Of a DNA stretch of 18,960 bases, positions 1 to 9,435 are shown piece by piece; within the stretch, counting starts at the first letter, position 1, and every line of letters begins with the position of its first letter. The DNA comes from Spirosoma fluviale (GTDB taxonomy: Bacteria; Bacteroidota; Bacteroidia; Cytophagales; Spirosomataceae), in assembly GCA_945860325.1 (NCBI GenBank), contig CAMARL010000015.1:1-18960 (forward strand), given 5' to 3'. The translations under genes and the position numbers were made by a program. Below the pieces are notes generated by a model that was given only the letters and a program-made list of their open reading frames with translations, was not told the DNA's origin and searched no databases.

Positions 1-483
1 GATTCACTTTCTGAGGGTGATGAAAATTGTAAACTTTTTACCCATTTACAGATCAAAGAAGATGCACATACCCTTGTGGGTTTTTATGAAATGGACGAAA
101 AGTTGTTATTCCTTGATTTAATTAGTGTTTCAGGGGTAGGTGTTACAACGGCCTTGGTCATGTTATCTTCTTTTTCGAGCGGAGAAATAAGAGGGGCCAT
201 TATGAATGAAAATATCGCTTTAATTCAATCGATCAAGGGGATTGGGTCTAAGACAGCCCAACGAGTTATTTTAGAATTAAAAGATAAATGTAAAAAGGAT
301 ACATTGTTTGTGGAAGCTGGTAAATCTTCTCCTGATAAGTCGTACGGCATTAAGCAAGAGGCTTTAGGTGCATTGGTAACACTAGGAATTCCTCGAGTAG
401 CAGCTGAGAAAAATTTAGACCAATTATTAAAATCTAATCCTGATGCTACTATAGAACAGCTTATTAAACTAGCCCTTCGTTAA
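1..483 (+). CDS. ruvA: Holliday junction branch migration protein RuvA (5' end cut by window)
   Basis: RuvA tetramers bind the four-way Holliday junction and load the RuvB motor for branch migration in recombinational repair. The frame is open from base 1, giving 160 residues before the TAA; family members are usually about 195-200, so some 35-40 N-terminal residues lie upstream. The visible part starts at the end of the OB-fold domain. Two helix-hairpin-helix motifs follow, around LISVSGVG and IQSIKGIGSKTA, and then the small RuvB-binding C-terminal domain (EALGALVTLGI onward). A GTG at 76 is only an internal codon, because the residues before it (HLQIKEDAHTLVGFYE) match the family. sprA starts 34 nt downstream; ruvA next to sprA is a recurrent order in Bacteroidota, as I recall it. 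Confidence 0.95.
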   Translation, partial: DSLSEGDENCKLFTHLQIKEDAHTLVGFYEMDEKLLFLDLISVSGVGVTTALVMLSSFSSGEIRGAIMNENIALIQSIKGIGSKTAQRVILELKDKCKKDTLFVEAGKSSPDKSYGIKQEALGALVTLGIPRVAAEKNLDQLLKSNPDATIEQLIKLALR

Positions 484-517
484 TTTATTATTTGTGCAAA
501 GAGACGGTAATTTCGAT

Positions 518-3500
518 ATGAAAAACATTTTTAAAGGCCTTCTTTTCTTGGCCTTTACGGTGTTACCTTTTATTTCTTTTGCTCAAAATATAGACTCAAC
601 TACGTCCATTTTTAAAAGTGGTCGCAGGCCTCGTTTTCAACTAAAACCTTTTGATTTTTATCAATCAAAATCGCCATTTTCAAAATCGCCATTTTCTATT
701 TTTTCAATAAAAGGAAGTCGGAATTTAATTGATTTAAGCCAAAATCAATTAATCTCTTCGCAACAATTAGGTGATATTTCAATCTCCCCATCCCAAGCTT
801 TCAGTTTGAGTGATTATAGTAATTTGCAAAATAAAGCTTTGAATAGGTCCTATTGGAATGACTATTCAAAGAGCCTTGACGGGAATAATTCGGTTCAATC
901 CAGAGGACTATTTCCAAAAATTGAATTACCTCCTTCAATTGACCGGATTTTTGGTGGGACCGAAGTTTCATTCAAACCCAATGGTAGCTTGTTGTTGGAT
1001 ATAGGTTATATGGGTCAATTTGTTGATAATCCTGCGGTTCCAGTCCAACTGCGTTATATTGGAAATTTATTTTTTAACGAACAAGCTCAAATCAATTTTC
1101 AAGGTAAGATCGGTGATAAACTTAATCTTAATGCGAATTTTGATACGAAAGCTAGCTTTAATTTTCAAAACCAACTTAAACTAAATTGGAAAACTCAAGA
1201 AGAAGATATTCTTCAAAATATAGAAGCGGGAAACACTTCTTGGACGCTTAATTCTCAATTAATACCCGGTGTTCAAAATTTATTTGGTCTTAAAACATTA
1301 TTGCGATTTGGGAACTTGGACGTGACCGTTGTCGCGGCCCAACAACGTTCTAAGCAAGATTGTATCACCATGAAAGGAGGAACGCAGGGCCGATCTTTTG
1401 AAATTAGAGCAGATCAATATGATGAAAATAGGCATTTCTTCTTGTCCACTTATTTCAAAGATAATTACGAAAGATCTTTACGTAATTTGCCTGTTGTCAC
1501 CAGTGGAATAACAATCACTCGGATTGAGGTGTATGTAACGAATAGAACTCAAAGCACAGAAACATTAAGAAATTTAGTCGCCTTAGCTGATTTAGGAGAA
1601 TCAAATCCTTACAGTAGAAATAAGCCAGCGGTCCAACCCATCATTCCCAATCAATCCGTTGACAATAAAAATAACGGTCTTTATGATAAATTAGTAAATG
1701 ATCCACAAATACGCCGCTCTGATCAATCTTCTTACCAGTTAGAGTCTGTTTACAACTTACAAAGAGGTACGGATTTTGATATGTTAAAGGGAGCCAAAAG
1801 GCTGAATGAACGTGAATTTAAATTCAATGCTTCCCTTGGTTATATTTCGCTGATTTCACCTCTACGTAATGATGAGGTGTTGGCTGTCTCCTATGAATAC
1901 ACATTTAATGGCCGTAAATACAAGGTTGGCGAACTAACGGAAGATTATCAGGCCCGACAAGATAATGAAGTTTTGATCTTGAAAATGCTTAAATCTTCTA
2001 CGCTACGTAATCATTTGGATCATCCGATGTGGGATTTAATGATGAAAAACATTTACTCATTAAATACCAATTCATTATCTAAACAAAATTTTCAATTGCG
2101 CATTGTTTATAAAGATGATGCGACTGGGATTGATAATTCAAACTTAATTGAAGGGGAGAAATTAAAAGATATTCCATTAGTAAAAGTTTTAGGATTAGAT
2201 AAACTTAATTTTTCGGGAGATGCCCAACCTGATGGTAATTTTGATTTTATAGAAGACATAACGGTTGATTCTAAAAATGGTAAAATTATATTTCCAATTC
2301 TAGAACCTTTTGGAAAAAACTTAAAAGCAAAATTCACATCCTCTGAATCAAATCTGGTTGACAAGTATGTTTTTCAAAAACTATATACGAGTACGCAGAC
2401 GGATGCCACTCAGATTGCAAGTAAAAATAAATTCTTTTTAAAAGGTTCTTTTCAAGCAGGAGTAGGTGGTGGCGATATTTCTTTGCCATTTGGAGTCGAG
2501 GCAAAATCAGTTACTGTAACTGCAGGTGGCCAATCTTTAAGTCAAGGGACTGATTTTATCGTGGATGGCCAATCGGGTCGTGTCAAAATCATCAATGAGG
2601 GAGTATTTAATTCGGGTCGTGAAATTAAAATTTGTTACGAAAAGCCAGATCTTTTTTCGAATCAAATTAGAACCATGCTGGGAACTAGATTAGATTATAA
2701 TTTAGGTCAAGACGTTCATTTAGGAGCTACAATTCAAAATATGAGTGAAACGCCACCTGCCTTTTTTAGGCGAGTGGCCATTGGAAATGAACCTGTAAAT
2801 AATACGTTAATAGGTTTTGATGCAAGTATTTTGAAAAAATCAAACGCGTTAACACGCATGATTGATGCATTGCCGATTGTTTCCACGAAGGAATCATCTG
2901 TGATCGACTTTCAGGGCGAATTTGCTAAGTTGATCCCGAATGTCAATGACCGTGTTCAAGGGAATGCATTTATTGATGATTTTGAGTCAGCTAGAGTGGT
3001 TTATAACTTAAGTTCTCAACCAACTTATTGGCGCCCTGGTGCCACGCCTAAAGATTTTATTTCAGGAAATCCAAGAGATCTGAGTTCAAATTTTAGGCGT
3101 GCTAAAATTTCGGCGTATAATGTTGACGCAAGTATCTATGGCCAAGGCGGCTTTGCTTTAGAAGTTCCTGGGCTTGATCCAGCCCAGGTTAACCTATTTG
3201 CTTATGAGCGTGTAGTGACGCCGAAAGGTTTATTCCCGAATAAAGACTTTGCCAATAACATCACTAATTTACCTTTAGGTGTTTTAGATGTAGCTTATTT
3301 TCCTTCTGAACGAGGTATTTATAATTTCAATCCACTATTGAATACACAAGGTTTGTTGCCTAATCCTAAATCAAATTTTGGTACAATTACTCGTGCTATT
3401 TCGTCAGATACTGATTTTGATAATGCAAACGTTGAACAAATTGAATTTTGGCTCATGGATCCTTTCGTTGCCGGGGATCAAGGTAAAGTTCGGGATGGTA

Positions 3501-6500
3501 TTTTTAATAAAAATAATCAAACAGGTGGAAAGCTAATATTTCATTTAGGTGACGTCTCAGAGGATTTTATGCCTGATGGATTTTCCAATTTTGAAAATGG
3601 CATTCCGGCAGGAGAAAAAATCACTTCAGGCAATACTCAGAATGTTGAAAAGACCTTGTGGGGATTAGCACCAAAACGCCAATTTGTCATTAATGCATTT
3701 GATAATCAAGGGGGTAGGGCCCAACAAGATATTGGTCTAGATGGTTTGTTGAATAGGTCAACTGAAGCTACCGCCGTTACAGAGGAAACCTATTTCAAAG
3801 AATATTTGAGTCAAATATCTGCCAAAGTAAATGATCAAAATGCCATTGCTGCCATTAAAAGTGATCCAGCAGGGGATGACTTTATTCATTATTTGAGCGA
3901 TAAATTTAATAAAACGGGCAGTATCATTGAACGGTATAAAAACTTTATGGGTTTGGAAAATAACTCTCCGACCACTGATAATCCGACCAATTCAACGATT
4001 ACCGAAGCAAGTAGTATGATGCCTGATCGGGAAGATTTAAACAATGACAATACGGTCAATGAAGTTGAGTCCTATTTTCAATATCAAATTGATCTTAAGC
4101 CAGGCCAATTGCAAGTGGGTCAAGGTTTTGTGGTGGATAAAGTGAATGAAGGGGGTGTGGATTGGTATTTATTTAGAGTTCCGATAAAAGATAAGCGTAA
4201 TTATACCACACCGGCAGGTGATATGTCGAGCTTCAAATCCATTCGTTTTTTTAGAATGTTATTGAGTGATTTTCAAGATCCTGTCGTATTGCGATTTGCT
4301 CAACTTCAACTTTCGGGATATTCATACAGGAAGTTTATTGGAAATTTAGATATCAAAAATGGACAGGATTTGCCAGAATCCTACGATGCTAAATTTAGGG
4401 TCTCAAGTGTCAATGTGGAAGAAAATGGGCCTGCAACGAAAGGGGCCAATGCAATTCCCTATGTAGTGCCTCCCGGTTTTGTTCGAGATCAAGATATTAC
4501 CACCATCAATAATGCTCGATTAAATGAGCAGTCGATGAGTTTATGTGTTGACAATCTTAGGCCTGGTGATGCAAGGGCTGTATTTAAAAATACGATGTTT
4601 GATTTTATTAATTACAAACGACTTAGAATGTTTGTTTCCATGCAAAGTGCTGATCAAATTTCGGGTCATGTTTCTGCTTTTCTACGCATTGGGACAGATT
4701 TAACAGATAACTACTATGAGGTTGAGAACACAGGCTTAATTCAAACACAAAAAGGGCAAAGTTTAGATACTGAAATTTGGCCCATGGAGAATGAATTTGA
4801 CATAGAGTTTGAATTATTAAAGCTAGTGAAAATTGAACGGGACAGGCAAAATAAGGGTTTGAATGATCGCTTTTCTATGTTGATGACTAGTTCTACAGGC
4901 AAGGTTTATCGAATAACTGTGATGGGAAGACCGGATCAAAGTGCGACAATGACCACGATGATAGGTGTTCGTAATACGACAAAAGATGGGCAAAATAAAT
5001 CTTTTTGTGTCTGGGTGAATGAATTAAGAGGATATGGTTTTGATCAAACCTCCGGCGAAGCAGCCATAGGGAAATTGGGGGTTAAGTTGGCCGACATAGG
5101 CCAAGTGGTATTCAATGGCAGTTTTAAAAATTATGGCTTTGGAGGTGTTCAGTCTAAAATATCAGAAAGATCACGGGATAATTTATACGAAATAGGGATA
5201 ACGGCTAATTTAAATTTAGATAAATTTTTGCCTCTTCAGTGGGGATTCCAAATCCCATTTTATATTTCATATGATAAACGAAATATAGCACCACAATTCG
5301 ATCCCTTAGATCCTGATATTTTTCTGACAAACTCTTTAGGCAAGTTTAGTTCGGAATCAAAAAAACAAGAATATTTGAAGCTTGTACAGGATAACACGGA
5401 AAGACATGGTTTTAATTTTTCTAATGTTCGAAAAGTCAGAAGTGCTTTAGCTAAGCATGCCTACTTATGGGATCTTTCAAACTTTTCATTTTCGTATGCG
5501 TATTCGGAAATGATTCGCTCCAGTACTTTAATCGATTCATATACTCAATTAAGTCAGCGTGGAAGTATTTTGTATGCGTATACGTCCAATAGTAATTTTT
5601 GGGAGCCTTTTGCAAAAATGAGTTCTAATTCTCCATGGCTTTTGCTGGTTAAGGATATGAATGTCAATTTTGTACCGACCTCCTTAACAGTAAGGGCAGA
5701 AATGGATCGCAGTTTTATTAGGACTCAATTAAGAAATGGCGAATTGACCACATTAGGAGTGGCTCCTCAGTTTGAAAAATATTGGTACTTTAATCGGCAA
5801 TATGCGCTGAATTGGAATTTGACAAAGAGTGTTGTGTTGAATTATAATACGATCGTTAATTCAATCATTGACGAACCTTTTGGTGATTTAGATACTCAGG
5901 CGAAACGTGATTCCGTGATGTTCAATATTAAGAGTCTTGGGAGGGCTAAGAATTTTGACCAACAAGCTGGAATGATATGGCGATTGCCTTTGCAAAAATT
6001 GCCTTTAACCGATTGGATGAATGCAGATTATTCGCATCGAATTGGATATAATTATTTTGCTAATTCGTATGATATTCGAGATTCTTTGGACTTACCATTT
6101 GGTAATATTATTAAAAATACGCGAGAGCGCTCGATTAATGGAAAAGTGGATTTTGTAGCCCTTTATAATCGTATTAAAGCACTTAGATGGGCAAATAATG
6201 GCAATCCAATTGGGAAAAATGTAGCTAGAAATCCAGGAGATGATGATGATATTTTAATTTCTCCAAAAAATGCACTTCGGTCTTTGACTCGCTTATTGTT
6301 GACCTTACGAGGAATTCAGGTTAATTATTCGATTAATGAGTCCACGACTTTACCTGGGTTTTTGCCTAATCCGGGATTATTGGGGATGAATAGCCAATCA
6401 ACAGCTCCTGGTTTTGATTTTATTTCAGGTAGCCAAAGCGATCATATAAGGTTTTCAGCAGGTCAAAACGGTTGGCTTTCCAAAAGTATCGTTCAAAATA

Positions 6501-7639
6501 TTCCATTTACACAGACCAAACAAGAGAAGTTCTCCTACATCACTCAACTGGAACCCAACAAAGATTTAAGAATTCAAGTGGAAGGAAATTATAATAAAGG
6601 AGATAATTACCAAGAATTTTTTAGGCCTAAAACGGTCAATGGAGCATTTGGATCTGAAAGTCCAATACGTTCCGGGAATTATTCGATGTCATTTTTGTCA
6701 TTTTTAACTGCATTTGACGATCCTACGTTAGTTTTCGAAAAATTCAGGACTAATAGATCGATTTTGCTCAATAGGTTAACTAGAGCCAAACTAGCAGAAG
6801 GTGGAGATTATAATATCAATTCGCAAGATGTCCTAATTCCTTCATTTTTTGCTGCATACTCCGGTGTGTCGGCCAACGATGTTAAGTATTCTCCTTTTTA
6901 TAATATTCCATTGCCCAATTGGAAAGTCGATTATAATGGCCTGAATTTAATTCCTTGGATTACGAAGCAATTTTCTTCTTTCACGATTACGCACATGTAT
7001 TCTAGTACCTATAGTGTTGGTAATTTTGTTTCCGCTTTGGAATATGGCCAATTTGAAAATGATTATACTAATTTGACGCTCAATAGCTTACTTTATCCTT
7101 TATCGTCTAGATTTGACGCAAAAACGAATACGCTGATTCCTGTTTATGTCATGAGTACGATTTCATTTTCAGAGCGTTTTTCTCCTTTAATTGGCTTCAA
7201 TGCGATTACTAAAAGTAGGGTTTCCCTTCGTTTTGAATACAATCAAGATAGGAACGTGGGCCTAAATCTATCAAACAATCAAGTAGCTGAATTATCAAAT
7301 AAAGATTTAACATTTGCCATTGGTTTTACGAAAGCTAATATGTTGATTCCTTTTAAGATTAATGGTCGTAATGTTCGTTTGCCTAATGATTTAAGATTCA
7401 ATTGCAATTTAACCATTCGCGATACGCGGACATTACAAAGGAAATTAGATGCTGAGACGATTATTACTCAAGGATTTTATAATTTTCAGTTTCGCCCTCA
7501 AATTAGTTACGCAATTAGTGATAAATTGTCTGTTACCGCATACTTTGATAAAATGTTTAATAATCCATTGGTTTCTAATTCATTCTATCGATCAACTGTA
7601 GCGGGTGGTTTTCAAATTCGATATAGCTTAAATGAATAA
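518..7639 (+). CDS. sprA: SprA, outer-membrane translocon of the type IX secretion system / gliding motility
   Basis: SprA (Sov in Porphyromonas) forms the very large outer-membrane beta-barrel through which T9SS substrates, including gliding adhesins, reach the cell surface. The product is 2373 residues, close to the roughly 2400 of Flavobacterium johnsoniae SprA, and the frame is intact. I chose ATG 518 over an in-frame GTG at 494 because it places a classic signal peptide at the very N-terminus: MKNIF, a hydrophobic core, then SFA before Gln, with probable cleavage after residue 22. The rest is rich in alternating polar/aromatic strands and Asn/Ser/Asp-rich loops, including an Asp-rich GDDDD turn in the C-terminal third. 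It ends in a barrel-like strand (GGFQIRYSLNE). It lies between ruvA and gcvH. A second gliding-related gene, gldF, is 3 kb away. Recognition rests on size, position and overall resemblance; individual domains were not aligned. Confidence 0.95.
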   Translation: MKNIFKGLLFLAFTVLPFISFAQNIDSTTSIFKSGRRPRFQLKPFDFYQSKSPFSKSPFSIFSIKGSRNLIDLSQNQLISSQQLGDISISPSQAFSLSDYSNLQNKALNRSYWNDYSKSLDGNNSVQSRGLFPKIELPPSIDRIFGGTEVSFKPNGSLLLDIGYMGQFVDNPAVPVQLRYIGNLFFNEQAQINFQGKIGDKLNLNANFDTKASFNFQNQLKLNWKTQEEDILQNIEAGNTSWTLNSQLIPGVQNLFGLKTLLRFGNLDVTVVAAQQRSKQDCITMKGGTQGRSFEIRADQYDENRHFFLSTYFKDNYERSLRNLPVVTSGITITRIEVYVTNRTQSTETLRNLVALADLGESNPYSRNKPAVQPIIPNQSVDNKNNGLYDKLVNDPQIRRSDQSSYQLESVYNLQRGTDFDMLKGAKRLNEREFKFNASLGYISLISPLRNDEVLAVSYEYTFNGRKYKVGELTEDYQARQDNEVLILKMLKSSTLRNHLDHPMWDLMMKNIYSLNTNSLSKQNFQLRIVYKDDATGIDNSNLIEGEKLKDIPLVKVLGLDKLNFSGDAQPDGNFDFIEDITVDSKNGKIIFPILEPFGKNLKAKFTSSESNLVDKYVFQKLYTSTQTDATQIASKNKFFLKGSFQAGVGGGDISLPFGVEAKSVTVTAGGQSLSQGTDFIVDGQSGRVKIINEGVFNSGREIKICYEKPDLFSNQIRTMLGTRLDYNLGQDVHLGATIQNMSETPPAFFRRVAIGNEPVNNTLIGFDASILKKSNALTRMIDALPIVSTKESSVIDFQGEFAKLIPNVNDRVQGNAFIDDFESARVVYNLSSQPTYWRPGATPKDFISGNPRDLSSNFRRAKISAYNVDASIYGQGGFALEVPGLDPAQVNLFAYERVVTPKGLFPNKDFANNITNLPLGVLDVAYFPSERGIYNFNPLLNTQGLLPNPKSNFGTITRAISSDTDFDNANVEQIEFWLMDPFVAGDQGKVRDGIFNKNNQTGGKLIFHLGDVSEDFMPDGFSNFENGIPAGEKITSGNTQNVEKTLWGLAPKRQFVINAFDNQGGRAQQDIGLDGLLNRSTEATAVTEETYFKEYLSQISAKVNDQNAIAAIKSDPAGDDFIHYLSDKFNKTGSIIERYKNFMGLENNSPTTDNPTNSTITEASSMMPDREDLNNDNTVNEVESYFQYQIDLKPGQLQVGQGFVVDKVNEGGVDWYLFRVPIKDKRNYTTPAGDMSSFKSIRFFRMLLSDFQDPVVLRFAQLQLSGYSYRKFIGNLDIKNGQDLPESYDAKFRVSSVNVEENGPATKGANAIPYVVPPGFVRDQDITTINNARLNEQSMSLCVDNLRPGDARAVFKNTMFDFINYKRLRMFVSMQSADQISGHVSAFLRIGTDLTDNYYEVENTGLIQTQKGQSLDTEIWPMENEFDIEFELLKLVKIERDRQNKGLNDRFSMLMTSSTGKVYRITVMGRPDQSATMTTMIGVRNTTKDGQNKSFCVWVNELRGYGFDQTSGEAAIGKLGVKLADIGQVVFNGSFKNYGFGGVQSKISERSRDNLYEIGITANLNLDKFLPLQWGFQIPFYISYDKRNIAPQFDPLDPDIFLTNSLGKFSSESKKQEYLKLVQDNTERHGFNFSNVRKVRSALAKHAYLWDLSNFSFSYAYSEMIRSSTLIDSYTQLSQRGSILYAYTSNSNFWEPFAKMSSNSPWLLLVKDMNVNFVPTSLTVRAEMDRSFIRTQLRNGELTTLGVAPQFEKYWYFNRQYALNWNLTKSVVLNYNTIVNSIIDEPFGDLDTQAKRDSVMFNIKSLGRAKNFDQQAGMIWRLPLQKLPLTDWMNADYSHRIGYNYFANSYDIRDSLDLPFGNIIKNTRERSINGKVDFVALYNRIKALRWANNGNPIGKNVARNPGDDDDILISPKNALRSLTRLLLTLRGIQVNYSINESTTLPGFLPNPGLLGMNSQSTAPGFDFISGSQSDHIRFSAGQNGWLSKSIVQNIPFTQTKQEKFSYITQLEPNKDLRIQVEGNYNKGDNYQEFFRPKTVNGAFGSESPIRSGNYSMSFLSFLTAFDDPTLVFEKFRTNRSILLNRLTRAKLAEGGDYNINSQDVLIPSFFAAYSGVSANDVKYSPFYNIPLPNWKVDYNGLNLIPWITKQFSSFTITHMYSSTYSVGNFVSALEYGQFENDYTNLTLNSLLYPLSSRFDAKTNTLIPVYVMSTISFSERFSPLIGFNAITKSRVSLRFEYNQDRNVGLNLSNNQVAELSNKDLTFAIGFTKANMLIPFKINGRNVRLPNDLRFNCNLTIRDTRTLQRKLDAETIITQGFYNFQFRPQISYAISDKLSVTAYFDKMFNNPLVSNSFYRSTVAGGFQIRYSLNE
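665..694 (+). repeat. Perfect 15-bp tandem duplication inside sprA
   Basis: Two adjacent identical 15-nt units (tcaaaatcgccattt) lie in frame in sprA and encode SKSPF twice, just after the signal peptide in the mature N-terminal region (residues 50-59). A change in copy number would add or remove five residues without a frameshift. Confidence 0.85.
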
Positions 7640-7661
7640 ATTCAATTATTGAATAAAATTA

Positions 7662-7693
7662 TTTGCAATAAATCATGAATTTCGTGACCTTTG
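7662..7693 (+). promoter_or_regulatory. Probable Bacteroidota-type promoter for gcvH
   Basis: TTTG at 7662-7665 is followed after 20 nt by GACCTTTG at 7686-7693. The latter is one mismatch from the Bacteroidota -7 box TAnnTTTG, and the spacing fits the family pattern. Transcription would begin near 7700, about a dozen bases before the chosen gcvH ATG at 7712. This also argues against the in-frame TTG start at 7691, which overlaps the box. Confidence 0.5.
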
Positions 7694-7711
7694 TATGCTA
7701 AAACATTACAT

Positions 7712-8092
7712 ATGAATTTTCCAGTTGCCTTAAAGTACACCCAAGAACACGAATGGATTAAAATTGAGGGAGATATAGCCGTGGTAGGAATTACTGATTT
7801 TGCCCAAGGAGAATTGGGTGATATTGTGTTTGTTGAAGTCGAGTCAATAGGAAAAAATATTACTAAAGATGGCGTTTTTGGAACAGTGGAAGCGGTTAAG
7901 ACGGTGTCGGATTTGTTCTTACCTGTATCTGGTGAGGTAATTGAATTTAATACCTCTTTAAATAATAAGCCGGAATTAATTAACTCGGATCCTTATGGAG
8001 AGGGTTGGGTGATAAAAATGAAACCAAGTGATTTAGGTGATATAAGCCATTTAATGGATGTTGAAACCTACAAATCCTTTATTGCACATTAA
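7712..8092 (+). CDS. gcvH: Glycine cleavage system H protein
   Basis: GcvH carries the lipoyl arm that shuttles the aminomethyl group between the P, T and L proteins of the glycine cleavage complex in the cytoplasm. The product is 126 residues, normal for the family. The N-terminus KYTQEHEWIK, the segment GITDFAQGELGDIVFVE, and the lipoylation motif around GTVEAVKT are all present; the modified lysine is Lys63. ATG 7712 is preferred over an in-frame TTG at 7691 because the extra seven residues are not typical and overlap the likely promoter. The other gcv genes are not adjacent. Isolated gcvH beside sprA is familiar in this phylum. A strong terminator follows directly. Confidence 0.95.
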   Translation: MNFPVALKYTQEHEWIKIEGDIAVVGITDFAQGELGDIVFVEVESIGKNITKDGVFGTVEAVKTVSDLFLPVSGEVIEFNTSLNNKPELINSDPYGEGWVIKMKPSDLGDISHLMDVETYKSFIAH

Positions 8093-8097
8093 TTTTT

Positions 8098-8123
8098 AAC
8101 CCTGTTGATCAGGGTTTTTTTTT
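8098..8123 (+). terminator. Rho-independent terminator after gcvH
   Basis: A 7-bp stem AACCCTG/CAGGGTT encloses a 5-nt TTGAT loop and runs into nine consecutive T (8115-8123). It begins 5 nt after the gcvH stop codon. The next gene starts only 13 nt beyond the T-run, so its promoter must lie upstream within gcvH or the terminator must be leaky. Confidence 0.9.
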
Positions 8124-8136
8124 ACCATAGAATCGC

Positions 8137-9435
8137 ATGAGAATTTTATTTAAATCGGTTTTAATACAAGATAGTCTTTCTGACTTCTATAATCAGGTAG
8201 TTGATTTATTATTTGAAAATGGCCAATGGCTTCAAATTGGAAATAATTTGAACGATAAAGCTGATTTAGTCATTGACAAACCTGATTTAGCTTGGGCTCC
8301 ATCCATGGTAGATTTACGTGTTCATAATACCTTGCCAGGTGGAGAGTTTAAAGAAGATTGGGCAAGTTTGTCTGCAGCAGCTAAGAAAGGTGGGGTACTA
8401 GATTTATTACTATTGCCTACGGGCGATCCGGTTCCCCAACAACCACAGGCGCTTGAGTTTGTTAAAAATATGTCTCAAGTTCATGGGGTGAACTTTATGG
8501 CTATGGCGCCTTTGACAATCGATAATCTAGGAGAGAATTTCACTGATTTATTTGATTTATTTTCTTCCGGAGCCCATTGGTTTGCCCATGGAAATTCATG
8601 TATCCAGAATGTGGATTTAATGAGCAAGTGTTTGCAATATTTGCAATCTTTGCCAGCAACCTTGGTTTCTAGGCCTGATACGGCTGGTTTGTCTCTATAT
8701 GGTCAAATTAATGAAGGATTACAAAGTACTTTGTTGGGCCTTAAAGGTATACCTGATTTGTCTGAGACTTTAAGTGTAAAACGCGATTTAGATTTGCTTT
8801 CTTATATCTTATCTAATTCTTTTGGTAACACTCATGCTAAATTTAGACTACATTTTTCTTGTCTTTCTTGCAGCGAATCGGTGGACTTAATTCGTGCAGC
8901 TAAGAAAAAAGGAATGCCTGTAACCTGCGATGTGGCTGTTCACCAATTAATATTTACCGAGGATTCGATTAGTGATTTTGATCCCATGAAAAAGGTTTTT
9001 CCTCCATTTAGGACTGCGAGCGATGTTAATTCTTTATGGAAAGGTATTCAAGATGGTACAATCGATGCCATTGTATCGGATCATACACCTCACGAAAGTG
9101 AAGTAAAAGAAGTTGAGTTTGACTATGCGGCTTTTGGTACAATCGGCTTAGAAACATTGTTTCTTGCATGTTACCAAGAGGCTGTTCATCGAAATATTTT
9201 GTTTATTGACAAATTACTTTCTTCCAACCCAGCAAATTTACTTGGGCTTAACATGCCTGCGCTAGGAAAGGGCATTAAGGCTAAGGGAATTTTATTTCAA
9301 AAAGTACCTGCATATCCTTATGCAGTAGATCATATTGTAGGCAAATCTAAAAATTCGGCTTTTCTAGGGTATACTTTTAACCATAAAATTTTAATGGTGC
9401 TGAATCAACAAGAGATTGCGTATAATAATCAATAA
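8137..9435 (+). CDS. Dihydroorotase-like amidohydrolase with eroded metal site (PyrC family)
   Basis: This 432-residue protein aligns by eye with class I dihydroorotases, the cyclic amidohydrolases of pyrimidine synthesis. The family frame is recognisable: PSMVDLRVHNTLPGGEFKED at the metal-site motif, LHFSCLSCSESVDLIRAAKKKG, VTCDVAVHQL, and VSDHTPHE carrying the catalytic Asp (Asp315). Key residues differ, however. The first His of the HxH motif is Arg61 (only His63 remains), the substrate-binding Arg-Glu of the REPG motif is Thr-Leu, and the usual HCED stretch reads SRPD (near residues 178-181). His239 and Asp315 remain. I therefore infer a non-catalytic or altered pseudo-dihydroorotase; annotation as active pyrC would be risky. 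From memory, Bacteroidota carry a divergent dihydroorotase family with a changed metal site. It heads a tight run with two membrane proteins and gldF. Confidence 0.8.
   Translation: MRILFKSVLIQDSLSDFYNQVVDLLFENGQWLQIGNNLNDKADLVIDKPDLAWAPSMVDLRVHNTLPGGEFKEDWASLSAAAKKGGVLDLLLLPTGDPVPQQPQALEFVKNMSQVHGVNFMAMAPLTIDNLGENFTDLFDLFSSGAHWFAHGNSCIQNVDLMSKCLQYLQSLPATLVSRPDTAGLSLYGQINEGLQSTLLGLKGIPDLSETLSVKRDLDLLSYILSNSFGNTHAKFRLHFSCLSCSESVDLIRAAKKKGMPVTCDVAVHQLIFTEDSISDFDPMKKVFPPFRTASDVNSLWKGIQDGTIDAIVSDHTPHESEVKEVEFDYAAFGTIGLETLFLACYQEAVHRNILFIDKLLSSNPANLLGLNMPALGKGIKAKGILFQKVPAYPYAVDHIVGKSKNSAFLGYTFNHKILMVLNQQEIAYNNQ

Noticed and set aside
494..517. GTG start for sprA eight codons upstream
   Set aside because: It would bury the signal peptide behind eight polar residues; ATG 518 gives a standard signal peptide.
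2107..2364. Antisense open frame inside sprA
   Set aside because: No family resemblance, and it lies wholly within a strongly recognised gene. The same holds for antisense frames inside gldF, lpxA, lpxC/fabZ, lpxD and the pnt genes.
7640..7654. ATTCAA/TTGAAT hairpin after sprA as a terminator
   Set aside because: The 6-bp stem is almost entirely A/T with a 3-nt loop and is followed by A-rich sequence, not a T-run.
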